NCBI GenBank assembly: GCA_019637075.1
Contig: JAHBWI010000006.1
Span: forward strand, 124,001 to 188,000
Direction: 5' to 3'
Source of the DNA: Nitrospiraceae bacterium
GTDB lineage: Bacteria > Nitrospirota > Nitrospiria > Nitrospirales > Nitrospiraceae
DNA length: 64,000 nucleotides
The position numbers and the translations under genes are program-made. The notes below the pieces were generated by a model, which did no database searches, was not told where the DNA came from, and saw only the letters and a program-made list of their open reading frames with translations. Below are positions 35,228 through 44,591 of the stretch, one piece after another. The first letter of the stretch is position 1, and each line of letters starts with the position of its first letter.

Positions 35228-36864
35228 TGACCTCATCGTCGCCGGCTTCTGTCTCCGCGGGGGAGACCATGCAGGAACGTCGATCTCGATTCAGCACCCT
35301 GTCGGGTCTCGAAATCAATCGCCTGTATACGGACCACGACCTCAAAGACTGGTCGCCTGAGAAGGATCTCGGGGCTCCGGGAGAATTTCCCTACACGCGA
35401 GGCGTGTATCCCTCCATGTACCGGAGCCGACTCTGGACGATGCGCCAGTTTGCCGGATTCGGCTCGCCCGAGGACACCAATCGACGATTCCAATACCTCC
35501 TGGAACAGGGACAGACCGGACTGAGCGTGGCATTCGACATGCCGACGCTGATGGGCATCGACGCCGACGATCCCCGTGCCCACGGCGAGGTCGGTCACTG
35601 CGGCGTGGCGATCTCGTCGCTGGCGGATATGGATCGCCTGTTCAAGGATATTCCCCTCGATGGCATCACCACGTCCATGACCATCAATGGCCCGGCCGCG
35701 GTGCTCTTCGCGATGTATGTGGCCGTCGCCGAAAAGCGGGGTATTCCCATCGAGCGGCTCGGCGGGACTCTACAGAACGACATTCTAAAGGAATACATCG
35801 CGCAGAAAGAGTGGCTCTTTCCTCCGACCCCTTCCCTTCGCCTCATCACGGATCTCATCGCGTACTGCGTCAAGCAGGTTCCCAAATGGCATCCGATCAG
35901 CATCAGCGGCTACCACATCCGCGAGGCAGGATCGAACGCCGTGCAGGAACTGGCCTTCACGCTCTATGACGGCCTGACCTATGTCGATGCAGCGGTGAAG
36001 GCCGGGCTGGCGGTCGACAATTTCGCGCCCCAGTTATCGTTCTTTTTCAACGCTCATAACGACTTTTTCGAGGAGATCGCCAAGTTCCGGGCGGCGCGCC
36101 GGCTCTGGGCCCGCGAGATGACACGCCGCCACCGTCCAAGCGATCCGAGGTCGGTCCAGCTTCGCTGCCATGCCCAGACCGCCGGCTGTTCGTTGACCGC
36201 ACAGCAACCGATGAACAATGTGGTCCGCACCACGGTTCAAGCACTTGCGGCCGTGCTCGGCGGTGTGCAGTCACTGCACACCAATTCCATGGACGAAACC
36301 CTCGCGCTGCCGTCGGAGGACGCGGTGAAGCTGGCGCTCCGAACACAGCAAGTCCTTGCTCAGGAGAGCGAGGTTGCGAACTGCGTGGACCCGCTGGGCG
36401 GCTCCTATTATGTCGAGGCGCTGACCAACCGGCTGGAGGACGGAGCGCAGGACTACTTCCGCCGGCTGGATGAATTCGGCGGGATGGTGAAGGCGATCGA
36501 AAGCGGCTATCCGCAACGGGAGATCCTCGACACATCGCAGCGGTATCAGCGCGAAGTGGAGCAGAAAGAGCGGGTCATCGTGGGCATCAACGAGTATGTC
36601 GAATCGGGCGCGAGACCCATACCGATCCTCAAGGTCGGCCCGGACGTCGAACAGCGGCAAATCGCACAGCTCGCCGATCTCCGGAAATCGCGCGATCCGT
36701 TCAGAATGGCGGGAGCGATCGAGGAACTGCAGGAAGCCGCTTCCTGCAGCGAGAACGTCATGCCGTACTTGGTTGCGTCGGTGAAGGCCAAGGCCACGCT
36801 GGGCGAGATTTGTTCGGCGCTCCAGGAAGTGTTCGGGACGTATCGGGAGCCGGTGGTGCTGTAG
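35227..36864 (+). CDS. icmA: Isobutyryl-CoA mutase large subunit (methylmalonyl-CoA mutase family)
   Basis: 545 residues: the TIM-barrel substrate domain only, with the B12 domain encoded separately (37794). It interconverts isobutyryl-CoA and n-butyryl-CoA. Substrate-specificity residues are decisive. Methylmalonyl-CoA mutase uses Tyr89 and Arg207 to bind the substrate carboxylate; the aligned residues here are F75 (TMRQFAGFG) and Q193 ([11 protein letters not shown]), 118 residues apart as in MCM, and Phe/Gln is the pair known for IcmA. Other family blocks: [41 protein letters not shown]. Many pipelines will label it methylmalonyl-CoA mutase. Neighbours (MBL protein, B12 subunit, MeaB-like GTPase, Hbd, thiolase) fit valine to butyryl-CoA to acetyl-CoA. 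Confidence 0.88.
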   Translation: MTSSSPASVSAGETMQERRSRFSTLSGLEINRLYTDHDLKDWSPEKDLGAPGEFPYTRGVYPSMYRSRLWTMRQFAGFGSPEDTNRRFQYLLEQGQTGLSVAFDMPTLMGIDADDPRAHGEVGHCGVAISSLADMDRLFKDIPLDGITTSMTINGPAAVLFAMYVAVAEKRGIPIERLGGTLQNDILKEYIAQKEWLFPPTPSLRLITDLIAYCVKQVPKWHPISISGYHIREAGSNAVQELAFTLYDGLTYVDAAVKAGLAVDNFAPQLSFFFNAHNDFFEEIAKFRAARRLWAREMTRRHRPSDPRSVQLRCHAQTAGCSLTAQQPMNNVVRTTVQALAAVLGGVQSLHTNSMDETLALPSEDAVKLALRTQQVLAQESEVANCVDPLGGSYYVEALTNRLEDGAQDYFRRLDEFGGMVKAIESGYPQREILDTSQRYQREVEQKERVIVGINEYVESGARPIPILKVGPDVEQRQIAQLADLRKSRDPFRMAGAIEELQEAASCSENVMPYLVASVKAKATLGEICSALQEVFGTYREPVVL

Positions 36865-36954
36865 CCGATTTCGGCAATCAGCTCTCAGCGGGAAGTATCG
36901 AGGGAGACACGCAAGCCGGCCACTGAAACCTAACGTCTATTGCTTGGTGATGAG

Positions 36955-37803
36955 ATGAAGCTCGGCGGCTACGACATCTACCCGGTCTCCGACGGCCGGT
37001 TCCGGCTCGATGGAGGAGCCATGTTCGGGGTCGTTCCCAAAGTACTGTGGGAACGCTGTTGCGAAGCCGACGGATTGAACCGCATCCCTCTCAGCCTCAC
37101 TTGCCTGCTGATTCGCGCGAGAGGCCGGAACATCCTGGTGGACACGGGGCTGGGGCCGAAGGAAGACGAACGATTTCACCGGATGTTCGCCGTTGAGCGG
37201 ACCCCGACATTACTGGAATCCTTGAAGCGGCTTGGAGTCGGTCCGGACGACATCCATCTGGTGATCAATACCCATCTCCATTTCGACCACGCGGGCGGCA
37301 ATACCCTGAGGGGGGACAACGGAGCGTTGAACCCGACGTTCCCCAAAGCCCGCTACGTCGTCCAGCGCGGCGAGTTCGAAGATGCGGCCGGCGCGAACGA
37401 ACGGACCAAGGCCAGTTATCGCTCCGAGAATTTCTCGCCGATCGCCCAGCTGAATCAGTGGGAATTCCTGGATGGCGACACCGAGATCGCCCCGGGGATC
37501 ACCGCCGTCGTCACAGCCGGCCATACTCGCTACCATCAAGGCGTCAGGATCGAATCGCAAGGACAGGTGGCCTTCTTCCTCGGGGACTTGATTCCCACCG
37601 CGTCTCACCTTCCGCTCCCCTACATCATGGGTTACGACCTCTTCCCGATCCAAACCCTGGAGGCCAAGCGCCGGCTGTTGGATCGCGCCGCCGAGGAACG
37701 CTGGCTGTTGTTGTTCGAGCACGACCCGCAGATCCAGGCTGGGCTGGTCATGAAGGATCACGACGGCAAGTACCTGCTCCAGAAGGTGAACATATGGCAG
37801 TAG
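36955..37803 (+). CDS. Metallo-beta-lactamase-fold hydrolase
   Basis: 282 residues from ATG 36955. The metal-binding motif is intact: [13 protein letters not shown], then His in [11 protein letters not shown], Asp in FFLGDLIPT and a terminal His in LFEHDP. MBL-fold proteins in catabolic operons often hydrolyse thioesters or lactones, but nothing here fixes the substrate. The gene is inserted between the mutase large subunit and its B12-binding subunit and overlaps the latter by 10 bp, so it is co-translated with the mutase; a role in hydrolysing a side-product CoA ester is one guess. Confidence 0.88.
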   Translation: MKLGGYDIYPVSDGRFRLDGGAMFGVVPKVLWERCCEADGLNRIPLSLTCLLIRARGRNILVDTGLGPKEDERFHRMFAVERTPTLLESLKRLGVGPDDIHLVINTHLHFDHAGGNTLRGDNGALNPTFPKARYVVQRGEFEDAAGANERTKASYRSENFSPIAQLNQWEFLDGDTEIAPGITAVVTAGHTRYHQGVRIESQGQVAFFLGDLIPTASHLPLPYIMGYDLFPIQTLEAKRRLLDRAAEERWLLLFEHDPQIQAGLVMKDHDGKYLLQKVNIWQ

Positions 37804-38201
37804 CGACGAAGCCACTTCGCATCCTGATCGGCAAGGTCGGACTCGACGGGCATGACCGCGGCGTGAAGCTCATTGCCCGCGCGCTACGGGACGCCGGGAT
37901 GGAAGTCATTTACACGGGACTGCACCAGATGCCGGAAGTCGTGGTCAGCACGGCCATTCAGGAGGACGTGGATGCCATCGGCCTGAGCATTCTCTCCGGA
38001 GCCCACAATACGCTGTTTCTTCGGGTGCTGGAATTACTGAAAGACCAGGGCGCGGAAGACATCGTGTTGTTTGGGGGCGGGATCATTCCGGATGAGGACA
38101 TGCCGGGGCTCAAAGCAGCAGGGGTCAAAGCGCTCTTTAGGCCTGGCACTGCCATGCAAGACATCGTCGAGTTCGTCAAAGAACTTCAACCGCGCGACTG
38201 A
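37794..38201 (+). CDS. icmB: Mutase small, cobalamin-binding subunit
   Basis: 135 residues from ATG 37794. A stand-alone B12-binding Rossmann domain with the D-x-H-x-x-G motif in [16 protein letters not shown] (His is the lower axial cobalt ligand), SILSGAHNT and [12 protein letters not shown], as in IcmB/McmA2. It pairs with the large subunit at 35227 to make adenosylcobalamin-dependent mutase. Overlaps the MBL gene in a different frame. Confidence 0.9.
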   Translation: MAVATKPLRILIGKVGLDGHDRGVKLIARALRDAGMEVIYTGLHQMPEVVVSTAIQEDVDAIGLSILSGAHNTLFLRVLELLKDQGAEDIVLFGGGIIPDEDMPGLKAAGVKALFRPGTAMQDIVEFVKELQPRD

Positions 38202-38207
38202 GGGACC

Positions 38208-39812
38208 ATGCGTACCCTTTCTACCGCCGTGGTCGGCACCGGCGATGACTTCGCCGCAAACCGGCTTCACTATGAAGGACTGATCGCGGACCTCCGGAAG
38301 CATCTTGCCCTTGCAAGGGCGGGAGGGCCTGCCGAGGCCGTCACGTTGCACAAACAGCGCGGTAAGCTGACCGCCCGCGAACGCATCACGGCGTTGCTCG
38401 ATCCGAATAGGCCTTGGTTGGAGTTGAGTCCCCTCGCCGCCACGGGGACCCACGACGAGCAGGTCGCAGCCGGAGGTCTGATCACCGGCATCGGCTATGT
38501 GTCCGGTCGGCCCTGCCTCATCGCCGCGAACGACGCGACCGTCAAGGGCGGCACGTACTTTCCGATCACGATCAAGAAGCACCTGCGAGCCCAGGAGATC
38601 GCATTGGAGAATCGCTTGCCGGCGATCTATCTGGTCGATTCCGGAGGAATCTTCCTCCCCCTGCAGGCGGAGGTCTTCGCCGACAAGGACCACTTCGGGC
38701 GCATCTTTTACAACCAGGCGCGCCTGTCCGCGCTCGGCATTCCTCAGATCGCGGTGGTGATGGGCATGTGTACGGCAGGCGGCGCCTACGTTCCGGCGAT
38801 GTGCGACGAAAACGTCATCGTGAAGGGGACCGGTACGATTTATCTGGGAGGTCCGCCGCTGGTTAAGGCGGCCACCGGCGAAGACGTGACGGCCGAAGAA
38901 CTCGGCGGAGCCGACCTCCACACCAGGCTCTCCGGCGTCAGCGATCATCTCGCCGAGAACGATCAGGATGCATTGGACATCTGCCGTTCGATCGTGGAGA
39001 CATTGCCTCGGCGGCCGCCAACGCGAAAACCAGAGCCGATCGAGGAACCTTGCTACCAGGCTCGCGATCTCTACGGGCTGATCCCGAGCAACCCTCGCCA
39101 GACCTTCGACGTGCGGGAGGTCATTGCCCGGCTTGTGGACGGAAGCCGATTCCACGAATTCAAGGCTCGATACGGCCGTACCCTGGTTTGCGGGTTTGCC
39201 CGCTGGGTGGGGCATCAGGTCGGGATCGTCGCCAACAACGGAGTGCTGTTGTCTGAAGCTGCCTTGAAGGGTGCGCATTTCGTCCAGTTGTGCAACCAAC
39301 GGCGCCTGCCGCTCGTGTTCCTGCAGAACATCACCGGGTTCATGGTCGGGAAGGACTACGAAGCCCGTGGAATCATCAAGGACGGGGCCAAAATGGTGCA
39401 GGCCGTCGCGACCGCGGACGTCCCGAAATTCACCGTCATCATCGGGGCCTCTCATGGAGCGGGAAACTATGCCATGTGCGGACGCGGCTATGGTCCTCGA
39501 TTCCTATTCCTATGGCCGAATGCCAGGACCTCCGTGATGGGAGCGCAACAGGCGGCCGAAGTGCTGGTGACCGTCAAGCAGCAGCAGCGAACCCGTGAGC
39601 AAGCCGCCTTCTCGATTGAGGAACAACGCAAGCTGCGCGAGGCCACCCTGGCTCAGTACGAACAAGAAAGCAGCGCCTATTTCAGCACCGCCCGTCTCTG
39701 GGACGACGGGATCATCGATCCTCTGGAGACGAGGCGCATCATCGGCCTATGTTTGAACGTGGCCCCGACCACTCCGATGCGCGGGTCGCAGGCACCTGTC
39801 TTTCGCATGTGA
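38208..39812 (+). CDS. Acyl-CoA carboxylase carboxyltransferase subunit, methylcrotonyl-CoA type
   Basis: 534 residues. Carboxyltransferase half of a biotin-dependent carboxylase; the sequence resembles MccB/Liu[87 protein letters not shown] and [17 protein letters not shown]. This predicts carboxylation of 3-methylcrotonyl-CoA in leucine breakdown, consistent with the hydratase and HMG-CoA lyase that follow. The biotin carboxylase/biotin carrier subunit is not in the window, an unusual separation. Confidence 0.88.
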   Translation: MRTLSTAVVGTGDDFAANRLHYEGLIADLRKHLALARAGGPAEAVTLHKQRGKLTARERITALLDPNRPWLELSPLAATGTHDEQVAAGGLITGIGYVSGRPCLIAANDATVKGGTYFPITIKKHLRAQEIALENRLPAIYLVDSGGIFLPLQAEVFADKDHFGRIFYNQARLSALGIPQIAVVMGMCTAGGAYVPAMCDENVIVKGTGTIYLGGPPLVKAATGEDVTAEELGGADLHTRLSGVSDHLAENDQDALDICRSIVETLPRRPPTRKPEPIEEPCYQARDLYGLIPSNPRQTFDVREVIARLVDGSRFHEFKARYGRTLVCGFARWVGHQVGIVANNGVLLSEAALKGAHFVQLCNQRRLPLVFLQNITGFMVGKDYEARGIIKDGAKMVQAVATADVPKFTVIIGASHGAGNYAMCGRGYGPRFLFLWPNARTSVMGAQQAAEVLVTVKQQQRTREQAAFSIEEQRKLREATLAQYEQESSAYFSTARLWDDGIIDPLETRRIIGLCLNVAPTTPMRGSQAPVFRM

Positions 39813-39819
39813 GGGATCC

Positions 39820-40665
39820 ATGCAGGCATGCAGCTCGATTCTCGTTCAGTCGAACAAGGGCCTCGTGAGAGTGACGCTCAATCGGCCCCACCGCCGGAAC
39901 GCGTTTGATGCCGGGATGGTCGCCGAACTCTGCGAAACATTCCGCCGGTTGGGAGCGGAGTCTTCCGTGCGCGCGATCGTGCTGACCGGCGCCGGATCAG
40001 TCTTTTGTGCAGGTGCCGACCTCCGTTGGATGGGGACGGAACGAACCGTTTCACCACCAGAAGCGCGCCAGGATGCGGAGGATTTGTCGGCCATGTATCG
40101 AGCGATCGAGGCTTGTCCCTGTCCGGTGATCGGGCGAATCCAAGGGGCCGCCTTCGGAGGCGGGGTCGGATTGATCTCAGTCTGCGATATCGCGGTGGCG
40201 GCGGCGGACGCGACGTTTGGTCTCAGCGAGGTCCGTCTGGGATTGATCCCGGCCGTCATCGGCCCGTTCCTTCTTCGGAAGTGCGGTCTGTCGTTCGTGC
40301 ATCGGTACAGTTTGACCGGGGAGCCGTTCTCTGCCGCAACGGCCAAGGCAGCAGGCCTCGTCCATGACCTGCTCGAAGCGACGGCGTTGGACGCCAGAGT
40401 CGATGAACTGTCGGACATGGTCCTGCGGCTCGCGCCTCACGCGGCGCGGGAAACCAAGGCTCTGTTCCGTCGTCTGCCGAGCCTTCCCGACGACCAGCAG
40501 TGGAAGCTCTGCATCGACAAGAACGTCCAGGCCCGCCTCTCGGCGGAAGCACGCGAAGGGCTCCGGGCCTTCCACGAACGACGCCCGCCGGTCTGGGACG
40601 AACAGGGTGACGCGACGCAACTCGCTCAAGGAACCTTGCGCGATGCCGAACCACAACGGACATAA
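39820..40665 (+). CDS. Enoyl-CoA hydratase/isomerase (probable methylglutaconyl-CoA hydratase)
   Basis: 281 residues, crotonase fold. Oxyanion-hole segments SVFCAGADLRWM and GAAFGGGVGLISVCDIAVAAADATFGLSEVRLGLIPAVIGPFLLRK are intact, with the catalytic Glu in FGLSEVRLG. Its place between the MCC-type carboxyltransferase and HMG-CoA lyase argues for hydration of 3-methylglutaconyl-CoA. It ends 22 bp inside the lyase gene. General crotonase activity is certain; the substrate is inferred from context. Confidence 0.85.
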   Translation: MQACSSILVQSNKGLVRVTLNRPHRRNAFDAGMVAELCETFRRLGAESSVRAIVLTGAGSVFCAGADLRWMGTERTVSPPEARQDAEDLSAMYRAIEACPCPVIGRIQGAAFGGGVGLISVCDIAVAAADATFGLSEVRLGLIPAVIGPFLLRKCGLSFVHRYSLTGEPFSAATAKAAGLVHDLLEATALDARVDELSDMVLRLAPHAARETKALFRRLPSLPDDQQWKLCIDKNVQARLSAEAREGLRAFHERRPPVWDEQGDATQLAQGTLRDAEPQRT

Positions 40666-41581
40666 CCCGGTCCCGCCCGCGATTCGAATCATTGAAGTGG
40701 GTCCGCGGGACGGGTTGCAGCATGAATCGACCCACGTGCCGACGGCAACCAAGGTTTCATTCGTCGACGCCCTTTCGCGGACCGGCGTGACGGAAATCGA
40801 GGTGGGGTCGTTCGTGTCCTCGCGGGCGATCCAGCAGTTGGCGGATTCCGACGAGGTGTTCCGGATGATCCCGCGTCGGCCGGGAGTGATCTACTCCGCG
40901 CTCGTGCCGAATGAGCGGGGGCTCGAGCGGGCCAGGGCCGCGTCGGTGAGCAAGATCGCCGTATTCACCGCCGCGTCGGAGTCGTTCACTCAACGCAACA
41001 TCAATTGCAGCATTCGCGAATCGATCGAACGATTCAAGCCGGTCGTCTCCCGCGCCAAACAGGACGGAATGATCGTGCGGGGATACATTTCCACCGTCAC
41101 CCATTGCCCCTTCGAGGGCCTGCTTCCGCCCTCGCGCGTCGTCGACGTGATGCGGCACCTCCTGGACCTGGGGGTGGATGAGATCTCCCTGGGAGACACG
41201 ATCGGGAAGGCTGCGCCTCCAGACGTTCGCAGGCTGCTGGATGCCGTCGTGCCGCACGTGTCGACGACTCGTCTCTCGCTGCACCTTCATGACACCTACG
41301 GCATGGCAATCGCCAATGTCTTAGTCGCGTGGACGGAGTACCGGATCGCGGCCTTCGATACCTCTGCCGGCGGGCTTGGCGGCTGCCCCTATGCCCCAGG
41401 CGCTTCGGGAAACGTTGCGACCGAAGACGTGGTGTATGCGTTGAAGGCATCCGGTGCAGCCGTCAGCGTGAACGAGTGGATGGCGGCGGCGGCGGCCAGA
41501 CGGTTGGAAAGCGTCTTGATGCATCCCCTCTCGTCCCGCCTCTCGCGGCTATCGCCGGCACAGGCTGGTGTGAGCGTGTGA
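40643..41581 (+). CDS. Hydroxymethylglutaryl-CoA lyase
   Basis: 312 residues from ATG 40643 (AAGGAA upstream), overlapping the hydratase gene by 23 bp. Cleaves HMG-CoA to acetoacetate and acetyl-CoA, the last leucine step. TIM-barrel lyase blocks: IIEVGPRDGLQHE (catalytic Arg-Asp), TEIEVGSFVSS, FTAASESFTQRNINCSI, LSLHLHDTYGMAIAN (metal His pair), and the flexible-loop Cys in GGLGGCPYAPGASGNVATED. Full length. Confidence 0.93.
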   Translation: MPNHNGHNPVPPAIRIIEVGPRDGLQHESTHVPTATKVSFVDALSRTGVTEIEVGSFVSSRAIQQLADSDEVFRMIPRRPGVIYSALVPNERGLERARAASVSKIAVFTAASESFTQRNINCSIRESIERFKPVVSRAKQDGMIVRGYISTVTHCPFEGLLPPSRVVDVMRHLLDLGVDEISLGDTIGKAAPPDVRRLLDAVVPHVSTTRLSLHLHDTYGMAIANVLVAWTEYRIAAFDTSAGGLGGCPYAPGASGNVATEDVVYALKASGAAVSVNEWMAAAAARRLESVLMHPLSSRLSRLSPAQAGVSV

Positions 41582-41583
41582 AC

Positions 41584-42372
41584 ATGACTATTGCCGCACA
41601 GCAACAGGAACCACGAGCCTACTCGGCCTTCGCCCTGGCGGAGCAGGTCAAGTCCGGCCAGGTTCGAGCCGTCTCCCGCCTGATCAGCTTGCTGGAGGAT
41701 CAGCATCCGCACGGCACCGCGGCACTGCACCACCTGGCCCCACCGGGTGAGGCCGCTGCGGTAGTCGGAATTACAGGGTATCCGGGTGCGGGAAAGAGCA
41801 GCCTCATCAACCGACTGGTCGGCGCGTATCGCCGCCTCGGCATGAAAGTCGGAGTCCTGGCGGTCGACATCAGCAGCCGTGTGACGGGCGGTGCCTTACT
41901 GGGCGATCGGATCAGAATGCAAGACCATGCCCTGGATCGCGACGTCTACATCCGCAGCATGGCGACACGTGGTCATCCCGGAGGCTTGGCTCGCACCACG
42001 GGCGATGCCGCGAAGGTCTTGGAGGCGGCGGGCTATATGATGATCCTGATCGAGACGATCGGCGTCGGTCAGAACGAAGTGGACGTGATGGACGTGGCCC
42101 ACACCGTCTTGGCCGTCGTGGCGCCGGGACTGGGGGACGAGGTGCAGGCCATGAAGGCGGGATTGCTGGAGATGGCGCACATTGTCGTGGTGAATAAGGG
42201 CGACCAGGCCGGAGCGGACGCCACGTTGCACGATCTCCGCGAATGGTGTCCGACCGTGCTCCGCACCGTGGCCACGACCGGTGAGGGGCTGACAGATCTC
42301 CTCACCGCGATCGCCGCGCATCAACGGCTGCGGGATCTCGGCCGCGATGTCGTTCCGATTGTACGCACCTGA
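41584..42372 (+). CDS. meaB: MeaB-type GTPase chaperone of the B12 mutase
   Basis: 262 residues from ATG 41584. G3E-family P-loop GTPase that loads and protects AdoCbl mutases. Motifs: Walker A GYPGAGKSSLINRL, the SIMIBI segment VDISSRVTGGALLGDRIRM, ETIGVGQNEVDV (switch and Asp/Glu) and NKGDQAG for guanine. It is somewhat shorter than typical MeaB (about 320), lacking the C-terminal dimerisation arm. Presence in the same unit as the mutase subunits supports an IcmA/IcmB partner role. Confidence 0.92.
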   Translation: MTIAAQQQEPRAYSAFALAEQVKSGQVRAVSRLISLLEDQHPHGTAALHHLAPPGEAAAVVGITGYPGAGKSSLINRLVGAYRRLGMKVGVLAVDISSRVTGGALLGDRIRMQDHALDRDVYIRSMATRGHPGGLARTTGDAAKVLEAAGYMMILIETIGVGQNEVDVMDVAHTVLAVVAPGLGDEVQAMKAGLLEMAHIVVVNKGDQAGADATLHDLREWCPTVLRTVATTGEGLTDLLTAIAAHQRLRDLGRDVVPIVRT

Positions 42373-42399
42373 ACCGGGCCCTGCACAGCGAGGGACGTT

Positions 42400-43173
42400 A
42401 TGCCGCACCAATTGCTCACGATCTCACACCATCTCGCACGGATTACGCTGCACAACCCCCCGGCCAATGTGCTCAACCTGGCCTTGCTCAAAGAACTGGA
42501 CCACGTGTTGAGTGAGCTTGAAGAAGACGAATACGTGCGTGTGGTGATCATCACCGGGACCGGACGGTTGTTTTGCGCCGGAGCCGACGTGAACGAACTG
42601 GCCCACCTGAACAGCGCGCACGGGGGCGCGGAGTTCGCGCTACGGGGGCAGTCGCTGTTCAATCGGATCGAACGGCTGAATAAACCGGTCCTCGCCGCGA
42701 TCAACGGCGCCTGCCTCGGCGGCGGGCTCGAATTGGCTCTGGCCTGCCACGTCCGCATCGCCGCAGAAAGCATCCAACTCGGACTCCCGGAAGTGAAACT
42801 TGGGCTCATCCCCGGCTTCGGCGGGACGCAGCGATTGCCGCGTGTCGTCGGAGCCTCGAACGCGGCGGAGATGATTCTGACGGGGGAAAGCCTCTCGGCG
42901 GAGGAGGCGCGGCGCATCGGCTTGGTCAGTCGAGTGGTACCGTTACAGAACTTGCTCAGCGAGGCGGCAGCGATTGCCGCGCGGATGACCGCCAGGGGAA
43001 AGAACGCCATCGAAGCCGCGCTCCATGCAATCAGAGGGGGCCTCGACATACCGCTCTCGGAAGGATTGGCACGGGAGGCGGAACTGTTCGGCCGGTTATG
43101 TACGACGCCGGAAAAACAGGAAGCCGTACAAGCCTTTCTCGAGAAACGTCAGGCCAAGTTGGTGGATGTGTAA
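42400..43173 (+). CDS. Enoyl-CoA hydratase (crotonase type)
   Basis: 257 residues. A standard crotonase with the oxyanion-hole blocks GRLFCAGADVNEL and NGACLGGGLELALACHVRIAAESIQLGLPEVKLGLIPGFGGTQRLPRVVG. Both catalytic Glu are present (in GGLELALAC and LPEVKLG), as in short-chain enoyl-CoA hydratase. It would hydrate crotonyl-CoA formed from butyryl-CoA, giving the substrate of the Hbd-type dehydrogenase at 34325. It follows meaB by 27 bp. Confidence 0.92.
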   Translation: MPHQLLTISHHLARITLHNPPANVLNLALLKELDHVLSELEEDEYVRVVIITGTGRLFCAGADVNELAHLNSAHGGAEFALRGQSLFNRIERLNKPVLAAINGACLGGGLELALACHVRIAAESIQLGLPEVKLGLIPGFGGTQRLPRVVGASNAAEMILTGESLSAEEARRIGLVSRVVPLQNLLSEAAAIAARMTARGKNAIEAALHAIRGGLDIPLSEGLAREAELFGRLCTTPEKQEAVQAFLEKRQAKLVDV

Positions 43174-43194
43174 GAACCGACAGCGAGGGGCGCA

Positions 43195-44589
43195 ATGCTG
43201 ACGGATCGACTGGTTCGATACGGTCATGCCCTCTGCTTCGACGAGTTGCCGGACGCGGTCTGCCATGAGGTGAAGCGCCGGGTACTGGACAGCCTGGCCT
43301 GCGCGTTCGGGGGCTGGAACGCACCGCCTTGCCGGATTGCTCGGAAAGCGGCCGCATCGACCACGATGCGAGGCGGCGCCACCGTCTGGGGCACACATCA
43401 CCGGACGCTCCCCGAGCTCGCAACCTTCGCGAACGGCACGGCGGTTCGCTATCTCGACTACAACGATACCTACCTCGCCAAGGAACCGGCCCACCCCTCC
43501 GACAACCTGGCGGCGGTCCTGGCCGCCGGGGAAGTGGCTCATGCGTCCGGCAAACGCGTGATCCAAGCCATCGCCTTGGCCTATGAAATCCAATGCCGTC
43601 TCTGTGACGCCGCGGCCCTGCGCCCGCGCGGCTGGGACCACGTGACCTACGGCCCCTTCTCCTCGGCGCTTGCCGTGGCTAAAGTCATGAAGCTCACCGA
43701 GGACCAGACTCGGCACGCGATCAATCTGGCCGGTGTCGCGAACGTCGCGCTGCGGCAGACCCGCGTCGGCGACCTGTCCCTGTGGAAAGCCTGCGCCTTT
43801 GCGAACGCCGCGCGCAACGCGGTGTTCGCGGCCCGGTTGGCGCAACACGGCATGACAGGGCCCTCTCCTATTTTTGAAGGGGAAAAGGGGTTTATGAAAC
43901 TCGTCTCGGGACCGTTCGAGCTCCCGGCCCTCGGAGGCGAGCAGAGCTCGAATGCCCCCGTGCCCTTTAAGATTGTGGACACCTACATCAAACACTACCC
44001 CGTCGAATACCACGCCCAAACAGCCGTGGAGGCGGCGCTGGCGATCCGGGAACGCCTCCTCAAGACGGAACAGGGTGATGTGCAGGCCGCGATCGCCGAA
44101 ATTGAAATCGGGAGCTACGACGTGGCGGTCGAAATCATCGGCCGAGACCCGGAGAAGTGGGCCCCGCAGACGCGGGAAACCGCCGATCACAGTTTTCCCT
44201 ACTGTGTGGCGGTCGCATTGTTGGACGGCGCCATCACGCTGGATTCGTTCTCCGAGAAACGGATGGCCGACGAAGCCGTGACTACACTAATGCAGAAGAT
44301 TCGCGTGGTGACCGTCCCGGCGTTCACCGGCTGTTATCCCCACAGCATGCCGACGCGCATCACCCTTCGGACGACGGACGGTCAGACCTACGTGCAGGAG
44401 GTCGACCATCCCCTCGGACATCCCAAACACCCCATGTCTGATGCTGACCTCGAAGAGAAGTTTCGCCGGTTGGCATCGAGGAAATTGGACCGGGCTGGGA
44501 TCTCACGACTCATCGACCGGGTTTGGACGCTCGAACAGGTGAAAGACATCGGCCGGTTGATGCCGCTCTTGCAGATCAATCGAAGGTGA
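43195..44589 (+). CDS. prpD: 2-methylcitrate dehydratase (MmgE/PrpD family)
   Basis: 464 residues. Dehydrates 2-methylcitrate to 2-methyl-cis-aconitate in propionyl-CoA oxidation. Family blocks: DSLACAFGGWNAPP, NGTAVRYLDYNDTYLAKEPAHPSDNLAAVLA, DHVTYGPFSSALAVAKVMKL, GEKGFMKLVSG, KHYPVEYHAQTAVEAAL and DHSFPYCVAVALLDG. It begins the methylcitrate trio prpD-prpB-prpC and is separated from prpB by only 2 bp. Confidence 0.92.
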   Translation: MLTDRLVRYGHALCFDELPDAVCHEVKRRVLDSLACAFGGWNAPPCRIARKAAASTTMRGGATVWGTHHRTLPELATFANGTAVRYLDYNDTYLAKEPAHPSDNLAAVLAAGEVAHASGKRVIQAIALAYEIQCRLCDAAALRPRGWDHVTYGPFSSALAVAKVMKLTEDQTRHAINLAGVANVALRQTRVGDLSLWKACAFANAARNAVFAARLAQHGMTGPSPIFEGEKGFMKLVSGPFELPALGGEQSSNAPVPFKIVDTYIKHYPVEYHAQTAVEAALAIRERLLKTEQGDVQAAIAEIEIGSYDVAVEIIGRDPEKWAPQTRETADHSFPYCVAVALLDGAITLDSFSEKRMADEAVTTLMQKIRVVTVPAFTGCYPHSMPTRITLRTTDGQTYVQEVDHPLGHPKHPMSDADLEEKFRRLASRKLDRAGISRLIDRVWTLEQVKDIGRLMPLLQINRR

Positions 44590-44591
44590 CC

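Noticed and set aside
35227-38201. Methylmalonyl-CoA mutase call for the two mutase subunits
   Set aside because: Phe75 and Gln193 replace the Tyr and Arg required for the methylmalonyl carboxylate.
38034-39455. 473-codon open frame on the minus strand
   Set aside because: Shadow of the carboxyltransferase gene; no start site or domain support.
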